A DNA stretch of 50,659 bases from JACVRM01 sp036824245. Its GTDB lineage: Bacteria > Actinomycetota > Thermoleophilia > Gaiellales > Gaiellaceae. The DNA lies in the NCBI GenBank assembly GCA_036824245.1, contig DAITAO010000015.1, positions 1 to 50,659 of the forward strand, written 5' to 3'. The translations under genes and the position numbers were made by a program. Under the pieces are notes generated by a model. That model worked only from the letters and a program-made list of their open reading frames with translations. It was not told the origin of the DNA and made no database searches. Each line of letters opens with the position of its first letter. Position 1 is the stretch's first letter. Of the stretch, positions 41,447-50,599 are shown piece after piece.

Positions 41447-44374
41447 CTACTCGGTCGGTGCCGCAGAGTTCGCCAGCAGGTCGCAAAGGATTCGCATCAT
41501 CGCGAGTGCGGTCTCGGGCCGCTCGCGCAGGATCGCTTCGAACGCTGGCTTGTGCAACTCGAGAACGCGGACGTCCGACGTTGCCAAGAGCGAGGCCGCA
41601 CGAGGCTTGCTCGAGATCACCGCCATCTCGCCGATGAAGTCGCCGGGGCCGCGAACCGCGAGCTCTTGCTCGCCGGCGCCCAACACCTGCACTTGGCCGT
41701 CGACGATGACGTAGAGCGTGTCGCCGGGCTCGCCTCTGACCGCAAGCAGCTCGCCTTCCGAGAAGTCCTCCTCCTCGGCGACGGCCGCGATCGGTTCGAG
41801 TTCTTGCGGCGGGAGCGCCTCGAAGAGGGGGACCTTGCGCAGAAAGATCACGCGCTCCACCAGCGGGACCTTCGTCGTCAGCGTGTGCGTCATCGCTCCT
41901 CCTTCAAGCGCGTCCTTCGCGAACTCGGCGCATTGCCGTATCCAGGCATCCGGGTCGGCGCGGAGCCGCTCGATCACCGCAGCGTCGAAGCCGTCGCTCG
42001 CGCGCGATTCCCAGAGCGCGAGCAGCGGCCGGACGATCGCCGGATCTCCGACCGTATCGATGACCTCGAGCGCTGTTGCGCGCTGAGCTGGGTCGGACAC
42101 GACGAGGTTTTCGAGTGCCGCGAACACACTGGTGCGACGTGCGCCCAGCAGCGCGGCCGCGTGAAGCGCGGCGAGCGCGTGGCGTTCCTCACGCGCGCGA
42201 AGCGAATCGTGCAGGAGCGCAACGGCGGCGTCTTTGCTCGCGCCGAGTTTGCTGCGTAGGTCTGCGTTTTCGAGCGCGCGGGCGACCGACTCGGAGGCGA
42301 ACCTCCGCACACGTATCGCACTCCCGTCCAGGGGAAGGCGTTCGAGCGCGGCCAGTGCTGCGTCCTCGTGACCCTCGGCGAAGAGCGCGTCGACGACGGC
42401 GTCGACAGCAGGCTCGCCGACTTCTCCGAGCGCCTCCGCGGCGGCGGCGCGTACGACGGCGTCGTCGTCCGCGAGCAAGGCGACGAGCGGTTCGACCGCC
42501 TCTTCGTTCGCGGTGGCCGCGACCGCATGTGCCGCCTCGTGGCGCACTCGGGCGTCGAGGTCGTCGAGCCCGGCCAGCGCAAGGTGCCGTGTTCCCTCAG
42601 CGCGAGCGGTGGCGATCGCGCGATACCCGACCTCTCGAACCGACGGATCCGCCGAGCGCACGACCGCATCGAGCACTGATCTTGCGCCCGCTTCGCGTCC
42701 GAAGAGCATTGCGGCGGCGAGTGCGCGGACTGAGACCTCCTCGTCGTCGAGCACCTGACGCGGCGGCTCTGCTCCGGCCCGGGCCAAGACCCCAAGAGCG
42801 GCGAGGCGGATCGATGACTCGCTATCGGATAGCAGTGCGACCGCGACCGCGGCGGCGCGTCCCGCATCCACGCGCTCGAGCGATGTGAGGGCAGCCAGCC
42901 GAACCTCAGCCTCGTCGTCTCCCTTGGCCGCAGAAGCCAGCGCCTCAGCCGCTTCTGGACGGTCGAGGTCGGCGAGGGCGTTCGCCGCGAGCAGTCGCGC
43001 CGTGACCTCGTGGTCGGTAAGAAGGTCCCTCAGTACAGCGAGCCCGACGGCGTCGGCATTCACGATCGCCGCCCGCGGGCCCGCCGGTGTCGCGAAGATC
43101 GTCGGCCGTCCTTCGCGCAGGGCCGCGACGAGGGCACGCGGATAGGCACTGCGGATGCGAGAGATCGAGGCGACTGCAAGTGCGGAGCCGACGAGGCCCG
43201 CGCCGTAGAGCACGCGCGGTTCGTCGAACCGCTGGGCGATGAGAGCGACCGCGCCGGCGACCATGGTTCCCAGCTGCGTTGGGACCCCGATCAAAAACGC
43301 GCGGACGCGGTCCCGGCGGTGGGCCGGGATGGTGTTCACGAGGGCCTCCCACGTGCTGCCGGCGCCGCCGCTCCGCCAGGCGATCTGCGCGAATCGGAAC
43401 GCGGCCAGGGTCGCGAACGTCGCTGCGACCCCGAGTACTCCGAACGCGACGAAATAAAGAACCGGCAGAACGAGCACGACCGTCGGCACGCCGAATCTGC
43501 CCAAGAGCCGGCTGGTGACGAGGAGCGAGAGTACGAGCGCCGTCCCCATCGACAGGGCGAAGAAGACGCCGAAAAAGCCGGCGAGTTCGTCGGCATCGGG
43601 ATACCGCTCGGCAGCAGCCTTCGAAAACGGGAGGTAGAGGAGGCTGAAGAGGAGGGAGGTAAGAAGCGCTCCTGCGCTCATCCAGCGCAGGAGCGGGGAT
43701 CCGCGCACGTCGCGGACGGCCGCAAGAACACCCGGCGGCCGGCGCCGCGCATGTCGCGCTTCGGCGGTCGGCGGCCGTAGGGAAACGAGCCGCCACGCCA
43801 CGGCGGTGGCTGCGCCCATGAGCGCGGCCCAGACGAGGAGCAGGTTCTCCGATCCGATTGCTGCCGCGAGGGGGCCCGTGATCAGGCCGCCCCCGATCAG
43901 GCCAACGACCCCTCCGGCTGCGATCAGCGGAAAGAACCGCTTTGCCTGCCGGGTGTCAGAGACAAGGCCCGCGAGCCCCCAGATCGCGAGGAGGCAGGTG
44001 AACTCGGCGACGCTCTGGAGGATCCAGAGCGCGCCGTACACCCAGGTGGCCTCTGCCTCGAGGGCCGCGCGTCCGACCAGTGCGGCCACGGAGATCGCAG
44101 CAGGGATGACGACGAACACGCGCTCGCGCCCGACGCGCGCGAGCAGCGCGCCGACACCCACGGTGGTAACGAACATTGCGACGCCGACGACGAGGTAAAG
44201 CTTCGGAAGGTTCTCGACGCCGTAGCGGGTGAAGAAGAGCGCGTCGATGCTGCTTTGGGCAATCATGATTGCCGCGTCGGCAAGAAAGGCAGCGGCGACC
44301 GCCAAGGCAAGCGTCCTTCCTTCGCCGGGGTGGACGCGAAGGACCGCCTGCAGTCTGCGCGCAAGCACAGTCAC
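41447..44374 (-). CDS. Membrane transporter fused to HEAT repeats and a cyclic-nucleotide-binding domain
   Basis: A 975-residue protein in three parts. Residues about 20-420 form about 12 membrane segments like the Npt/ATP:ADP-antiporter or MFS type. Residues about 430-830 are HEAT-like helical repeats (VRLAALTSLERVDAGRAAA, VRHEAAHAVAATANEEA). Residues about 845-965 are a cNMP-binding domain, with a phosphate-binding cassette in GDFIGEMAVISS and KPRAASLLA (Glu and Arg present). It could be a cAMP- or cGMP-gated transporter. It starts (GTG 44374) 12 bases after an adenylate cyclase, which may supply its ligand. The last coding region before the tRNAs, it reads away from them. Confidence 0.8.
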   Translation of the reverse strand: MTVLARRLQAVLRVHPGEGRTLALAVAAAFLADAAIMIAQSSIDALFFTRYGVENLPKLYLVVGVAMFVTTVGVGALLARVGRERVFVVIPAAISVAALVGRAALEAEATWVYGALWILQSVAEFTCLLAIWGLAGLVSDTRQAKRFFPLIAAGGVVGLIGGGLITGPLAAAIGSENLLLVWAALMGAATAVAWRLVSLRPPTAEARHARRRPPGVLAAVRDVRGSPLLRWMSAGALLTSLLFSLLYLPFSKAAAERYPDADELAGFFGVFFALSMGTALVLSLLVTSRLLGRFGVPTVVLVLPVLYFVAFGVLGVAATFATLAAFRFAQIAWRSGGAGSTWEALVNTIPAHRRDRVRAFLIGVPTQLGTMVAGAVALIAQRFDEPRVLYGAGLVGSALAVASISRIRSAYPRALVAALREGRPTIFATPAGPRAAIVNADAVGLAVLRDLLTDHEVTARLLAANALADLDRPEAAEALASAAKGDDEAEVRLAALTSLERVDAGRAAAVAVALLSDSESSIRLAALGVLARAGAEPPRQVLDDEEVSVRALAAAMLFGREAGARSVLDAVVRSADPSVREVGYRAIATARAEGTRHLALAGLDDLDARVRHEAAHAVAATANEEAVEPLVALLADDDAVVRAAAAEALGEVGEPAVDAVVDALFAEGHEDAALAALERLPLDGSAIRVRRFASESVARALENADLRSKLGASKDAAVALLHDSLRAREERHALAALHAAALLGARRTSVFAALENLVVSDPAQRATALEVIDTVGDPAIVRPLLALWESRASDGFDAAVIERLRADPDAWIRQCAEFAKDALEGGAMTHTLTTKVPLVERVIFLRKVPLFEALPPQELEPIAAVAEEEDFSEGELLAVRGEPGDTLYVIVDGQVQVLGAGEQELAVRGPGDFIGEMAVISSKPRAASLLATSDVRVLELHKPAFEAILRERPETALAMMRILCDLLANSAAPTE

Positions 44375-44386
44375 ACCACCGCCGCT

Positions 44387-45046
44387 TTAGGCGGCGTGAC
44401 GGTCAGGCTGCTGTGCAAACGCTCCCGCGCAGGTGAGCGAGCAGAAGAAGTAGGCCTCGCCGTCGTGCACGAGTCGTCCAGCGGCGCGATCAGGGTCGAC
44501 AGCCATCCGGCAGACGGGATCGATCGGCAGGGCCTCTCCGCTCAAACTGCCAAGTCGCAACGCCGCGAAGACCTCGACGGGTTCGGCGACGTTCTTGAGG
44601 GTTTGGCGCCCGCGAGATTCGTAGAAGACTCCATTGAGCTCCGGGACAAGCGCGGCGGTACTTCCCGTGACCAGCACCTCGCCACCACTGGCGAGCGCCG
44701 AGACCCGCGCGGCCAGGTTGACGGTCGCGCCGAAATAATCGCCCTCGTTCTCGACCGCTGGCCCGTGGTGGAGGCCGACTCGAACGGCCGGCGCTCCGTG
44801 CTCGAGCATCAGGTCATTGGCAACCCGAAGGCCGAGGACAATCCCGTCCCCCGGATCCGGAATCCGCAGCATGAGGGCGTCCCCGATCGTCTTGACGTGC
44901 TCTCCATGCACGGAGTCCAGTTCAGCTTTCACGGCATTCGTGAAGTCCGCGACGAGAGCGAACGCCGCCTCATCTCCATGCGCCTCCGTGAGAGCGGTGA
45001 AGCCGGCGATGTCGGCGAAGGCGAAAGTGGCGGCTCCGTTGCTCAT
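44387..45046 (-). CDS. Class III adenylate cyclase fused to a C-terminal YHS metal-binding domain
   Basis: A 219-residue protein. The catalytic domain (about 1-165) has both metal aspartates (FADIAGFTAL and GDALML), adenine-selecting Lys in KTIGDAL and Asp in GDYFGATVN, and transition-state Asn/Arg in VNLAARV, so cAMP is the likely product. Residues about 175-212 are a YHS domain (DPVCRMAVD, then FFCSLTCAGAF), which binds copper or other metals by Cys. A cyclase that senses metal through the YHS domain is suggested. The multicopper oxidase gene ends 12 bases upstream and the cNMP-binding transporter follows. Class III cyclases act as dimers, which would form on homodimerisation. Confidence 0.83.
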   Translation of the reverse strand: MSNGAATFAFADIAGFTALTEAHGDEAAFALVADFTNAVKAELDSVHGEHVKTIGDALMLRIPDPGDGIVLGLRVANDLMLEHGAPAVRVGLHHGPAVENEGDYFGATVNLAARVSALASGGEVLVTGSTAALVPELNGVFYESRGRQTLKNVAEPVEVFAALRLGSLSGEALPIDPVCRMAVDPDRAAGRLVHDGEAYFFCSLTCAGAFAQQPDRHAA

Positions 45047-45058
45047 CGCATTTGGACG

Positions 45059-46987
45059 CTACTCGCTTGAAGGGCCTCTCTCGCCCGCGCGTGGCGCGGG
45101 TTGCTGCGCGGCCTCGTCCACGTTGAAGCTGAACATCATCCCGCTCTCGTGATGCTCCGCGATGTGGCAGTGCGCCATCCAGCGGCCGGGGTTGGTGACG
45201 TCGAGGAGGATGTCGACGGTCTCCCCCGTGCGGACGAGCACTGTGTCCTTCCAGACGAGGTTTCGTTCGACGACTTCATCGCGGGCGAGGATCAGGAAGC
45301 GACCAGCCCCGTGGACGTGGAAGGGATGCGGCATCGGATGATCTGAGTCCATCTCGTTGACCAGGCGCAGCTTCACCTGGTCGCCGACGCGGAACGTCCA
45401 GTCGATTTGGGCGTTCTCCGCGCCCGTCTCTCGGTCGACGAGCTTCCACCTCATGTTGGCGGGAGTGGTCATCCGGTTGACCTCAACCATGTCGTCTTCC
45501 CACTCGATCCCCTGCGCGGTGTCTTGACTGTGCTCGGGCTCCCCGTGCGGATGGTGGCGCCCGTGATGGCCGTGCTCGGAACCGCTTTCGTGCCCTCTGT
45601 GTTTCCCGTGGCCTTGGGCCTCGTCGGCTGCGGGCGCGCCGTGATGCTCGTGGCCGTGGTCTCCGTGGTCGCCTTCGTGCTCGCGCTCGTGGTGGCCGTG
45701 TCCGTGGTGCTCGTGGCCGTGACCTCCGGCTTTGACCAGGCTCGCCGGCAGGAGCTTCATGCCGCACTTGGGGCAGCGGTCGGGCTTCTCGCTCGTCACC
45801 TCCGGATGCATGGGGCACACGTACGTCGTCTCCTCCGCTTGGGCGAGCAGCTTCATCCCGCATTTCGGGCAGCTGCCCGGCTCCTCGCTCACCACCTCGG
45901 GGTGCATCGGGCAGGCGAAAACGACCGGGACGCCTTCAGGCACGCCCATATCCATCTCGGCGACGAACGAGAGCGTCTTGTCGGGCGGCGCCTTCAGGAA
46001 CGGCTCGATGCGCTCGCGCAACTCGGCCATGTCGCGGTTGGTGCGCGGGTGTGCGAACTCGTCGGCGTACGACGGCTCCGGCTGCTCGTCGATGACCGCG
46101 ATCGAGGCAAGGCGGTAGGTGCGCTCGGGCGTTCGATGCTCGAACTCGAGCTCGCCAGCGTCCAGAAACAGCACGTCGACGACGACGCGCTCGGACGGTG
46201 CTAGCAACACTTCTTCGACGAGCTCTTCGTGCTCGTAGTGCCCCGCGTCGGCGCCAACCAGCTTCATCTGCGCGCCCGGCAGCGCGACGTTGAAGACGCG
46301 CGTGTTCGCGGTGTTGGTGAAGTAGAAGCGAACGACCTCGCCGCGCTTCGCCCCGAGCGAAAGGTCCGGCTCCCCGGTGACGAGCATCACGTTGCCGAAG
46401 CGGCCCATCGCCACATGCGTCGTCTCCGACTCCCTGAAGGCGGCGATCTGCCCGTCCTCGATCAGGATGTCGTCGAGCGTCAGCAGCACCTCGCGGTTAG
46501 CCGGCGGCCAGTATTCGCGATCGCTGGGAGTGGCGAGGATGTTCCCGTAGAGGCCCATCTCCTGGCCGTAGTCCTCGCGGATGTGCGGGTGGTACCAGTA
46601 GGCCCCGGCGTCGGGCACGTGCACCTGGTAGGTGAAGGTCTCGCCGACCGGGATCGGCGCCCGCGTGTCGTGGGTGCCGTCGTAACGGTTCTCGAGCCGG
46701 AGGCCGTGCCAGTGCACAGTTGCATCGAGATCGCCGTGATTCGTCACGTGAACCGTGACCGTCGAGTCCTGCGCGACCTTGAGGGTCGGGCCGGGGACGG
46801 AGCCGTTGTAGGCGAGCATGCGCACCGTGGCATCGTCGATTCGCTTCTTGACGGCCATGATCTCGAGCTCGAACTCGTCGCCGTCGCCGAGCTCGACCAG
46901 CTCCGGCCTACCTGCCTCGGGCAAGCCTTCGGTCTCGCGCGGGAACTCGATCGTCTGGCTATGGCTGTGAGAGCGCGGGTCGTGCAT
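45059..46987 (-). CDS. Multicopper oxidase with two extra metal-binding modules and a His-rich linker
   Basis: A 642-residue laccase/CueO-type oxidase. Copper ligands appear in HWHG, YWYHPHIRED, HPFHVHG and HCHIAEHHESGMM, so both the type 1 and trinuclear sites are intact. Between domains 2 and 3 lie two copies of a heavy-metal-binding domain (ACPMHPEVVSEEPGSCPKCG and CPMHPEVTSEKPDRCPKCG, about 365-430), then a stretch of about 80 residues rich in His, Gly and Glu. No signal peptide or membrane anchor is seen, so export would need an unusual route or it works inside. AAGGAG precedes ATG 46987. It may detoxify Cu(I). Confidence 0.88.
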   Translation of the reverse strand: MHDPRSHSHSQTIEFPRETEGLPEAGRPELVELGDGDEFELEIMAVKKRIDDATVRMLAYNGSVPGPTLKVAQDSTVTVHVTNHGDLDATVHWHGLRLENRYDGTHDTRAPIPVGETFTYQVHVPDAGAYWYHPHIREDYGQEMGLYGNILATPSDREYWPPANREVLLTLDDILIEDGQIAAFRESETTHVAMGRFGNVMLVTGEPDLSLGAKRGEVVRFYFTNTANTRVFNVALPGAQMKLVGADAGHYEHEELVEEVLLAPSERVVVDVLFLDAGELEFEHRTPERTYRLASIAVIDEQPEPSYADEFAHPRTNRDMAELRERIEPFLKAPPDKTLSFVAEMDMGVPEGVPVVFACPMHPEVVSEEPGSCPKCGMKLLAQAEETTYVCPMHPEVTSEKPDRCPKCGMKLLPASLVKAGGHGHEHHGHGHHEREHEGDHGDHGHEHHGAPAADEAQGHGKHRGHESGSEHGHHGRHHPHGEPEHSQDTAQGIEWEDDMVEVNRMTTPANMRWKLVDRETGAENAQIDWTFRVGDQVKLRLVNEMDSDHPMPHPFHVHGAGRFLILARDEVVERNLVWKDTVLVRTGETVDILLDVTNPGRWMAHCHIAEHHESGMMFSFNVDEAAQQPAPRAGERGPSSE

Positions 46988-46989
46988 CG

Positions 46990-48153
46990 CTAGCTCCTTT
47001 CGTCTGCGCGAGCTCGAGCCGACGCGCCGGCGCCGAGCGGTGTGCGCACGGACGACCGCGCCTTCGATTCCTGGTAGGCGGCGATCCGCCCGGCGATGAA
47101 CTCAGCGTCATCTCGCACCCAGCCGATCAGTGCCGAGCCGCGCGTGTGCTGCCAGGTGAGGCCGAGGAAGTAGAGCCCCGGGACGTCGGCGACGCCACGA
47201 CGGTGGCGCAGCCGCCCGCCGTCGTCGAAGATCGGCAGCTTGATCCACGAGTAGTCGGGGCGGTAGCCCGTCGCCCAGATGACGGCGCTGACCTCCAGCT
47301 CGCTGCCGTCTTCGAAGCGCACCGTGTGGCCGTCAGCCTCAACCGCGCGCGCTTTCACGTCGATCTCGTAGCGCCGCTTGAGCTCGCGTGGGCTCGAGCC
47401 GATCAGCGTCTCGCGGGTGCTCAGCTTCTGGCCGAGACGCGACTCGACGGTCTTGTCGAGGATTCGCGTTTTCGTCAGCCACCAGAAAAGGTCGCGGCCG
47501 AGCAGACGCTGCGGGAGCGGCGTCTGGCGCGATCCGACCGAGAGCACAACCTTGTGCGTGGACGAAAGCTCCTTCGCGATCTGGAAGCCGGTGTTCCCGC
47601 CGCCGACCACGAGTGCCGTCCCGGGCGGGACCTCGGCCGGCCTGCGGTAGCCAACGGCGTGCGTTTGGAAGACGTCCTCGGCGAGCCACTGGGCGAGCTT
47701 CGGAACGAAGGGCGTCTGGAAAGGGCCGGTCGCGACCACGACCTGGTCAGCGGTGATCGTCCGGTCACCGAGCTCGACGCGGAAGCGCACGTCGTCGCCG
47801 AGCTCGAGCTTCCTGATCTCGCTGTTGAGCTCGATCGGGAACTCGAAGGTCTGGCCGTAGCGGTCGAGGTAGGCGATCACCTCGTCCCGGGTCGGGTAGC
47901 CGTCCGGATTGCCAGGAAAGGGAAGGCCCGGCAGCGCGCTGTAGCGCCGTGGTGTGAAGAGCGTCAGTGAGTCCCAGCGCTCGCGCCAGGCAGGGGCGAT
48001 CTGGCCGGCGCGCTCGAGGATGACGAATCGGCGGCCTTGGCGGCGGAGGAAATACCCCATCGCCAAGCCGGCCTGCCCTGCTCCGACTACGACGACCTCG
48101 TAGCTCGAAGTCGGCTCGGCCGTGACTCGCCGTTCGGCCGGCGACTCGCTCAT
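46990..48153 (-). CDS. CzcO-like flavin monooxygenase
   Basis: A 387-residue FAD/NADPH-dependent protein. VVVGAGQAGLAMGYFLRR is the FAD loop, VVGGGNTGFQIAKEL the NADPH loop, and ATGYRPDYSWI the closing motif. CzcO-like proteins are often found in metal-efflux regions. It comes first in the operon with the multicopper oxidase, whose ribosome site lies inside its last codons. Substrate unknown. Confidence 0.82.
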   Translation of the reverse strand: MSESPAERRVTAEPTSSYEVVVVGAGQAGLAMGYFLRRQGRRFVILERAGQIAPAWRERWDSLTLFTPRRYSALPGLPFPGNPDGYPTRDEVIAYLDRYGQTFEFPIELNSEIRKLELGDDVRFRVELGDRTITADQVVVATGPFQTPFVPKLAQWLAEDVFQTHAVGYRRPAEVPPGTALVVGGGNTGFQIAKELSSTHKVVLSVGSRQTPLPQRLLGRDLFWWLTKTRILDKTVESRLGQKLSTRETLIGSSPRELKRRYEIDVKARAVEADGHTVRFEDGSELEVSAVIWATGYRPDYSWIKLPIFDDGGRLRHRRGVADVPGLYFLGLTWQHTRGSALIGWVRDDAEFIAGRIAAYQESKARSSVRTPLGAGASARARADERS

Positions 48154-48258
48154 CCGACATCTCGCCTTCCCGCCACGTGCGCGTCCAAACCGGCCCTAAC
48201 ACCAGAACCTCCCGCCCTCCACCTCCACGGCGACACCTCGTAACCCCTCCTCAGACTG

Positions 48259-48702
48259 CTAGTGGTGGAAGTGCACGCCGGCCACGATCTCGACGGCGAT
48301 GATCGCCGCCACCACCCAGTCGACGACGAGGCAGAACGGCGGCCACCAGCGGGTGTTGGCGACGAACTGGCGGCGGTGCTGCCACAGGTCTTTAAGTCCG
48401 TGACCGGCTAGTCCGACGACGAGCAGCCAGGGCGAGCCGGTAATTGCGGCGGCGGCGACAACGACGAACGCGGTCGCGACCGCGCTCTCGACCGCGATGA
48501 CGAACGCACGCCCGTCGGCGACAGCGAAGCCGATGTAGACGGCGGCGATCACGGCGAGACCGAGCGCGTAGACGACCCGCGTGTCGAGCCACCAGAACGC
48601 CAGCGGTGATGCCGCTTGCAGCACTCCGACGATTACGCCCCACATGAGCGGCGTGCGCAGGCCCCTCGATCGCGGCCGGGCGATAGCGGCCGCAGTCATC
48701 AA
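48259..48702 (-). CDS. Small integral membrane protein
   Basis: A 147-residue protein with four predicted membrane helices (LMWGVIVGVLQAASPLAFWW, VYALGLAVIAAVYIGFAV, VATAFVVVAAAAITGSPWLL, VVDWVVAAIIAVEIVAGV) and a basic loop (HGLKDLWQHRRQF). No known transporter motif is seen. It stands 105 bases upstream of the flavoprotein gene in the same direction and may be first in that operon. A homologue would have to be found to give a role. Confidence 0.65.
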   Translation of the reverse strand: MMTAAAIARPRSRGLRTPLMWGVIVGVLQAASPLAFWWLDTRVVYALGLAVIAAVYIGFAVADGRAFVIAVESAVATAFVVVAAAAITGSPWLLVVGLAGHGLKDLWQHRRQFVANTRWWPPFCLVVDWVVAAIIAVEIVAGVHFHH

Positions 48703-48834
48703 GCGTGCCCTGCTGGGAACGGACGCGCCGTCGCCTCCTTCACTCCGAGCCGTTTGCTCGTCGCTCGACGCCTCGTCGGACTGCGTCCGGAGGAAGGGTC
48801 AGTGAAGACGTCGCTGCTTGCGTTCACGAGCCGA

Positions 48835-49050
48835 TCACCTGCCCACTTTCCCTCCGCTCCGGACCGATGAGACGACGTCGAGGATCGCCTGGCTCGTGGC
48901 GGCGGCGGCCTCTTCGTCCAGGATCAGGTCGGTGTGCGTGGCGCCGTCGATCACAGCGATCAGCCACAGCGATGGGCAGCGGCTCCCGCGCTGTTCATGG
49001 GACTGGGCGGTCTTCTCTTGGTGGTATTCGGCTCCGGGGTTCAAGGGGTG
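48835..49050 (-). pseudogene. Remnant of an alpha/beta hydrolase (C-terminal part)
   Basis: The C-terminal 70 or so residues of a longer open frame (to 49344) resemble the end of alpha/beta hydrolases: DGATHTDLILDEEAAAATSQ, ILDVVSSVR. The histidine is in the place of the catalytic His. The part upstream has no similarity and a poor composition for a gene, so this looks like a decayed copy. Confidence 0.45.
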
Positions 49051-49358
49051 CCCGATGCCTGGATCGAGCAGACGCAACCGGGTCAGCAGGCGGAGGACGA
49101 GCCCGAGTCCTGACTGCCGGCATCTAGGCCCCGCCGAGCGACGTGCTCCAAAAAACTGGGCTCCGCGCAGGCGCGCCTCGCCCACAGTCGCGCGCGTCGC
49201 TGATCCCGTAAGCCGGTCGAGGCGGCTCCCTTTAGGTTGGTCAAGTCCTGGGCCCGCATCCGGTGCGGCCGGACTCCAGGAGTCCAACGGCGATGAGCTT
49301 CGCCGTGGTTTCCAGTCTGTATCCACAAACCCGATCAACCGCACTCGAGGAGAGCATC

Positions 49359-49937
49359 ATGACCGCTACCTACACCTTCGACGTCTTTTCCAGCCTCGAT
49401 GGCTACGGCTCCCACAGCGGCGACTGGGGCGGCTACTGGGGCAAGCAAGGCCCTGAGCTGCTCGACCACCGCCTCGCCTTGTACGGCGAGCAGCAGCGGA
49501 TGGTCTTCGGGGCCAACACGTATCGGGCGTTCGCGCGGATGCTGGCCTCGAGCACCGAGGAGTCCGAGGTGCGTGACCCCTGGGTCACCCGGATGAGGAG
49601 CATGCCGGCAGCGGTGGTGTCGACCACACTGGAAGGACCCCTCGACTGGCCGGACGCGACTGTCGTGCGCGGTGACGCCGTCGACGTCGTCGCCCGGCTC
49701 AAGGACGAGTCCCAGGTGCCGTTGCGCTCGCACGGCAGCCTGTCGATGAACCGGGCGCTGATGGCCGCCGGTCTGGTCGACCGCGTCCAGGTGACGCTCT
49801 TCCCTGTGATCACCGGTCAGACCGGACGGGACCCGATCTTCCAGGGTGCGGCCGACTTCGATCTCGAGCTAATCGAGAGCCGGACGCTCGACGGCAACAT
49901 CCAAGAGCTCATCTACCGGCCCACCCTGCATGCCTGA
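49359..49937 (+). CDS. RibD C-terminal/dihydrofolate reductase-like protein
   Basis: A 192-residue protein. FDVFSSLDGYGSH, MVFGANTYRAFARML and HGSLSMNRALMAAGLVDRVQ are marks of the RibD_C/DHFR-like family. The fold binds NADPH; members reduce ribosylamino-pyrimidines, folate or drug-like substrates. The ATG at 49359 lies after GAGGAGAG. The position between a hydrolase remnant and a methyltransferase gives no pathway. Confidence 0.87.
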   Translation: MTATYTFDVFSSLDGYGSHSGDWGGYWGKQGPELLDHRLALYGEQQRMVFGANTYRAFARMLASSTEESEVRDPWVTRMRSMPAAVVSTTLEGPLDWPDATVVRGDAVDVVARLKDESQVPLRSHGSLSMNRALMAAGLVDRVQVTLFPVITGQTGRDPIFQGAADFDLELIESRTLDGNIQELIYRPTLHA

Positions 49938-50064
49938 GTCCATCCAGTCGCAAGCGGCCGTCGAAACCGTCCGCAGGAGCGGCCCCAGCAACAAGCAACG
50001 CGCGGCAGCCGAGTACGACATCGCCGACGTGCGGCCCTTGTTCGGAAAAGGCCGAGCGTAGGGC

Positions 50065-50589
50065 ATGGCGAGCAAGCCCTCGGAACGGTTCGTGTGGGCG
50101 GTGGACACCCTGGCGCTCGACCCAGCCGATCGCGTGCTGGAGGTCGGCTGCGGACACGGCGTGGCCGTATCGCTGGTCTGCGAGCGGCTGACCAGCGGAC
50201 GGATCACCGCGATCGATCGCTCGAAGAAGATGATTGAGATGGCCGCGCGTAGGAATCGCGAGCATGTCGCGGGAGGCAGGGCCGTGCTGAAGACGGCCGC
50301 GCTCGAGAAGCCGGACTTCGGGGACGAGCGATTCGACAAGGTCTTCGCCTTCAACGTCGCGCCCTTCTGGCTTCAGCCGAAGGAGGCGCTGGGGATCGTC
50401 CGGCGGCATCTCGCCCCCGATGGAGCGGTCTATCTCTTCTGGGATGCTCGCCACACGCAGCCCGGCCGAGTTCGCGACCTGGCGGACCAGCTGAGCGAGA
50501 GGATCCGGCTGGCCGAGTTCTCGGTGAACCAAGTGCTGGTCAAGGACCTGCGCCCGGTTCCCGCCGTTTGCGTGATCGGGCGGCCCTAG
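50065..50589 (+). CDS. Class I SAM-dependent methyltransferase
   Basis: A 174-residue small methyltransferase. VLEVGCGHGVAVSLV is motif I, AIDRSKKMIE motif II, and FNVAPFWLQPKEAL the post-I strand. It lacks a specificity domain, so the acceptor is unknown. ATG 50065 follows a GTAGGGC; 49,938-50,064 in front has only a short open stretch (DIADVRPLFGKGRA) with no identity. Confidence 0.85.
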   Translation: MASKPSERFVWAVDTLALDPADRVLEVGCGHGVAVSLVCERLTSGRITAIDRSKKMIEMAARRNREHVAGGRAVLKTAALEKPDFGDERFDKVFAFNVAPFWLQPKEALGIVRRHLAPDGAVYLFWDARHTQPGRVRDLADQLSERIRLAEFSVNQVLVKDLRPVPAVCVIGRP

Positions 50590-50599
50590 GCGCGCTGGT

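Noticed and set aside
48703..48834. Possible small gene between the membrane protein and the hydrolase remnant
   Set aside because: The short frames here lack a ribosome site and overlap one another; nothing supported.
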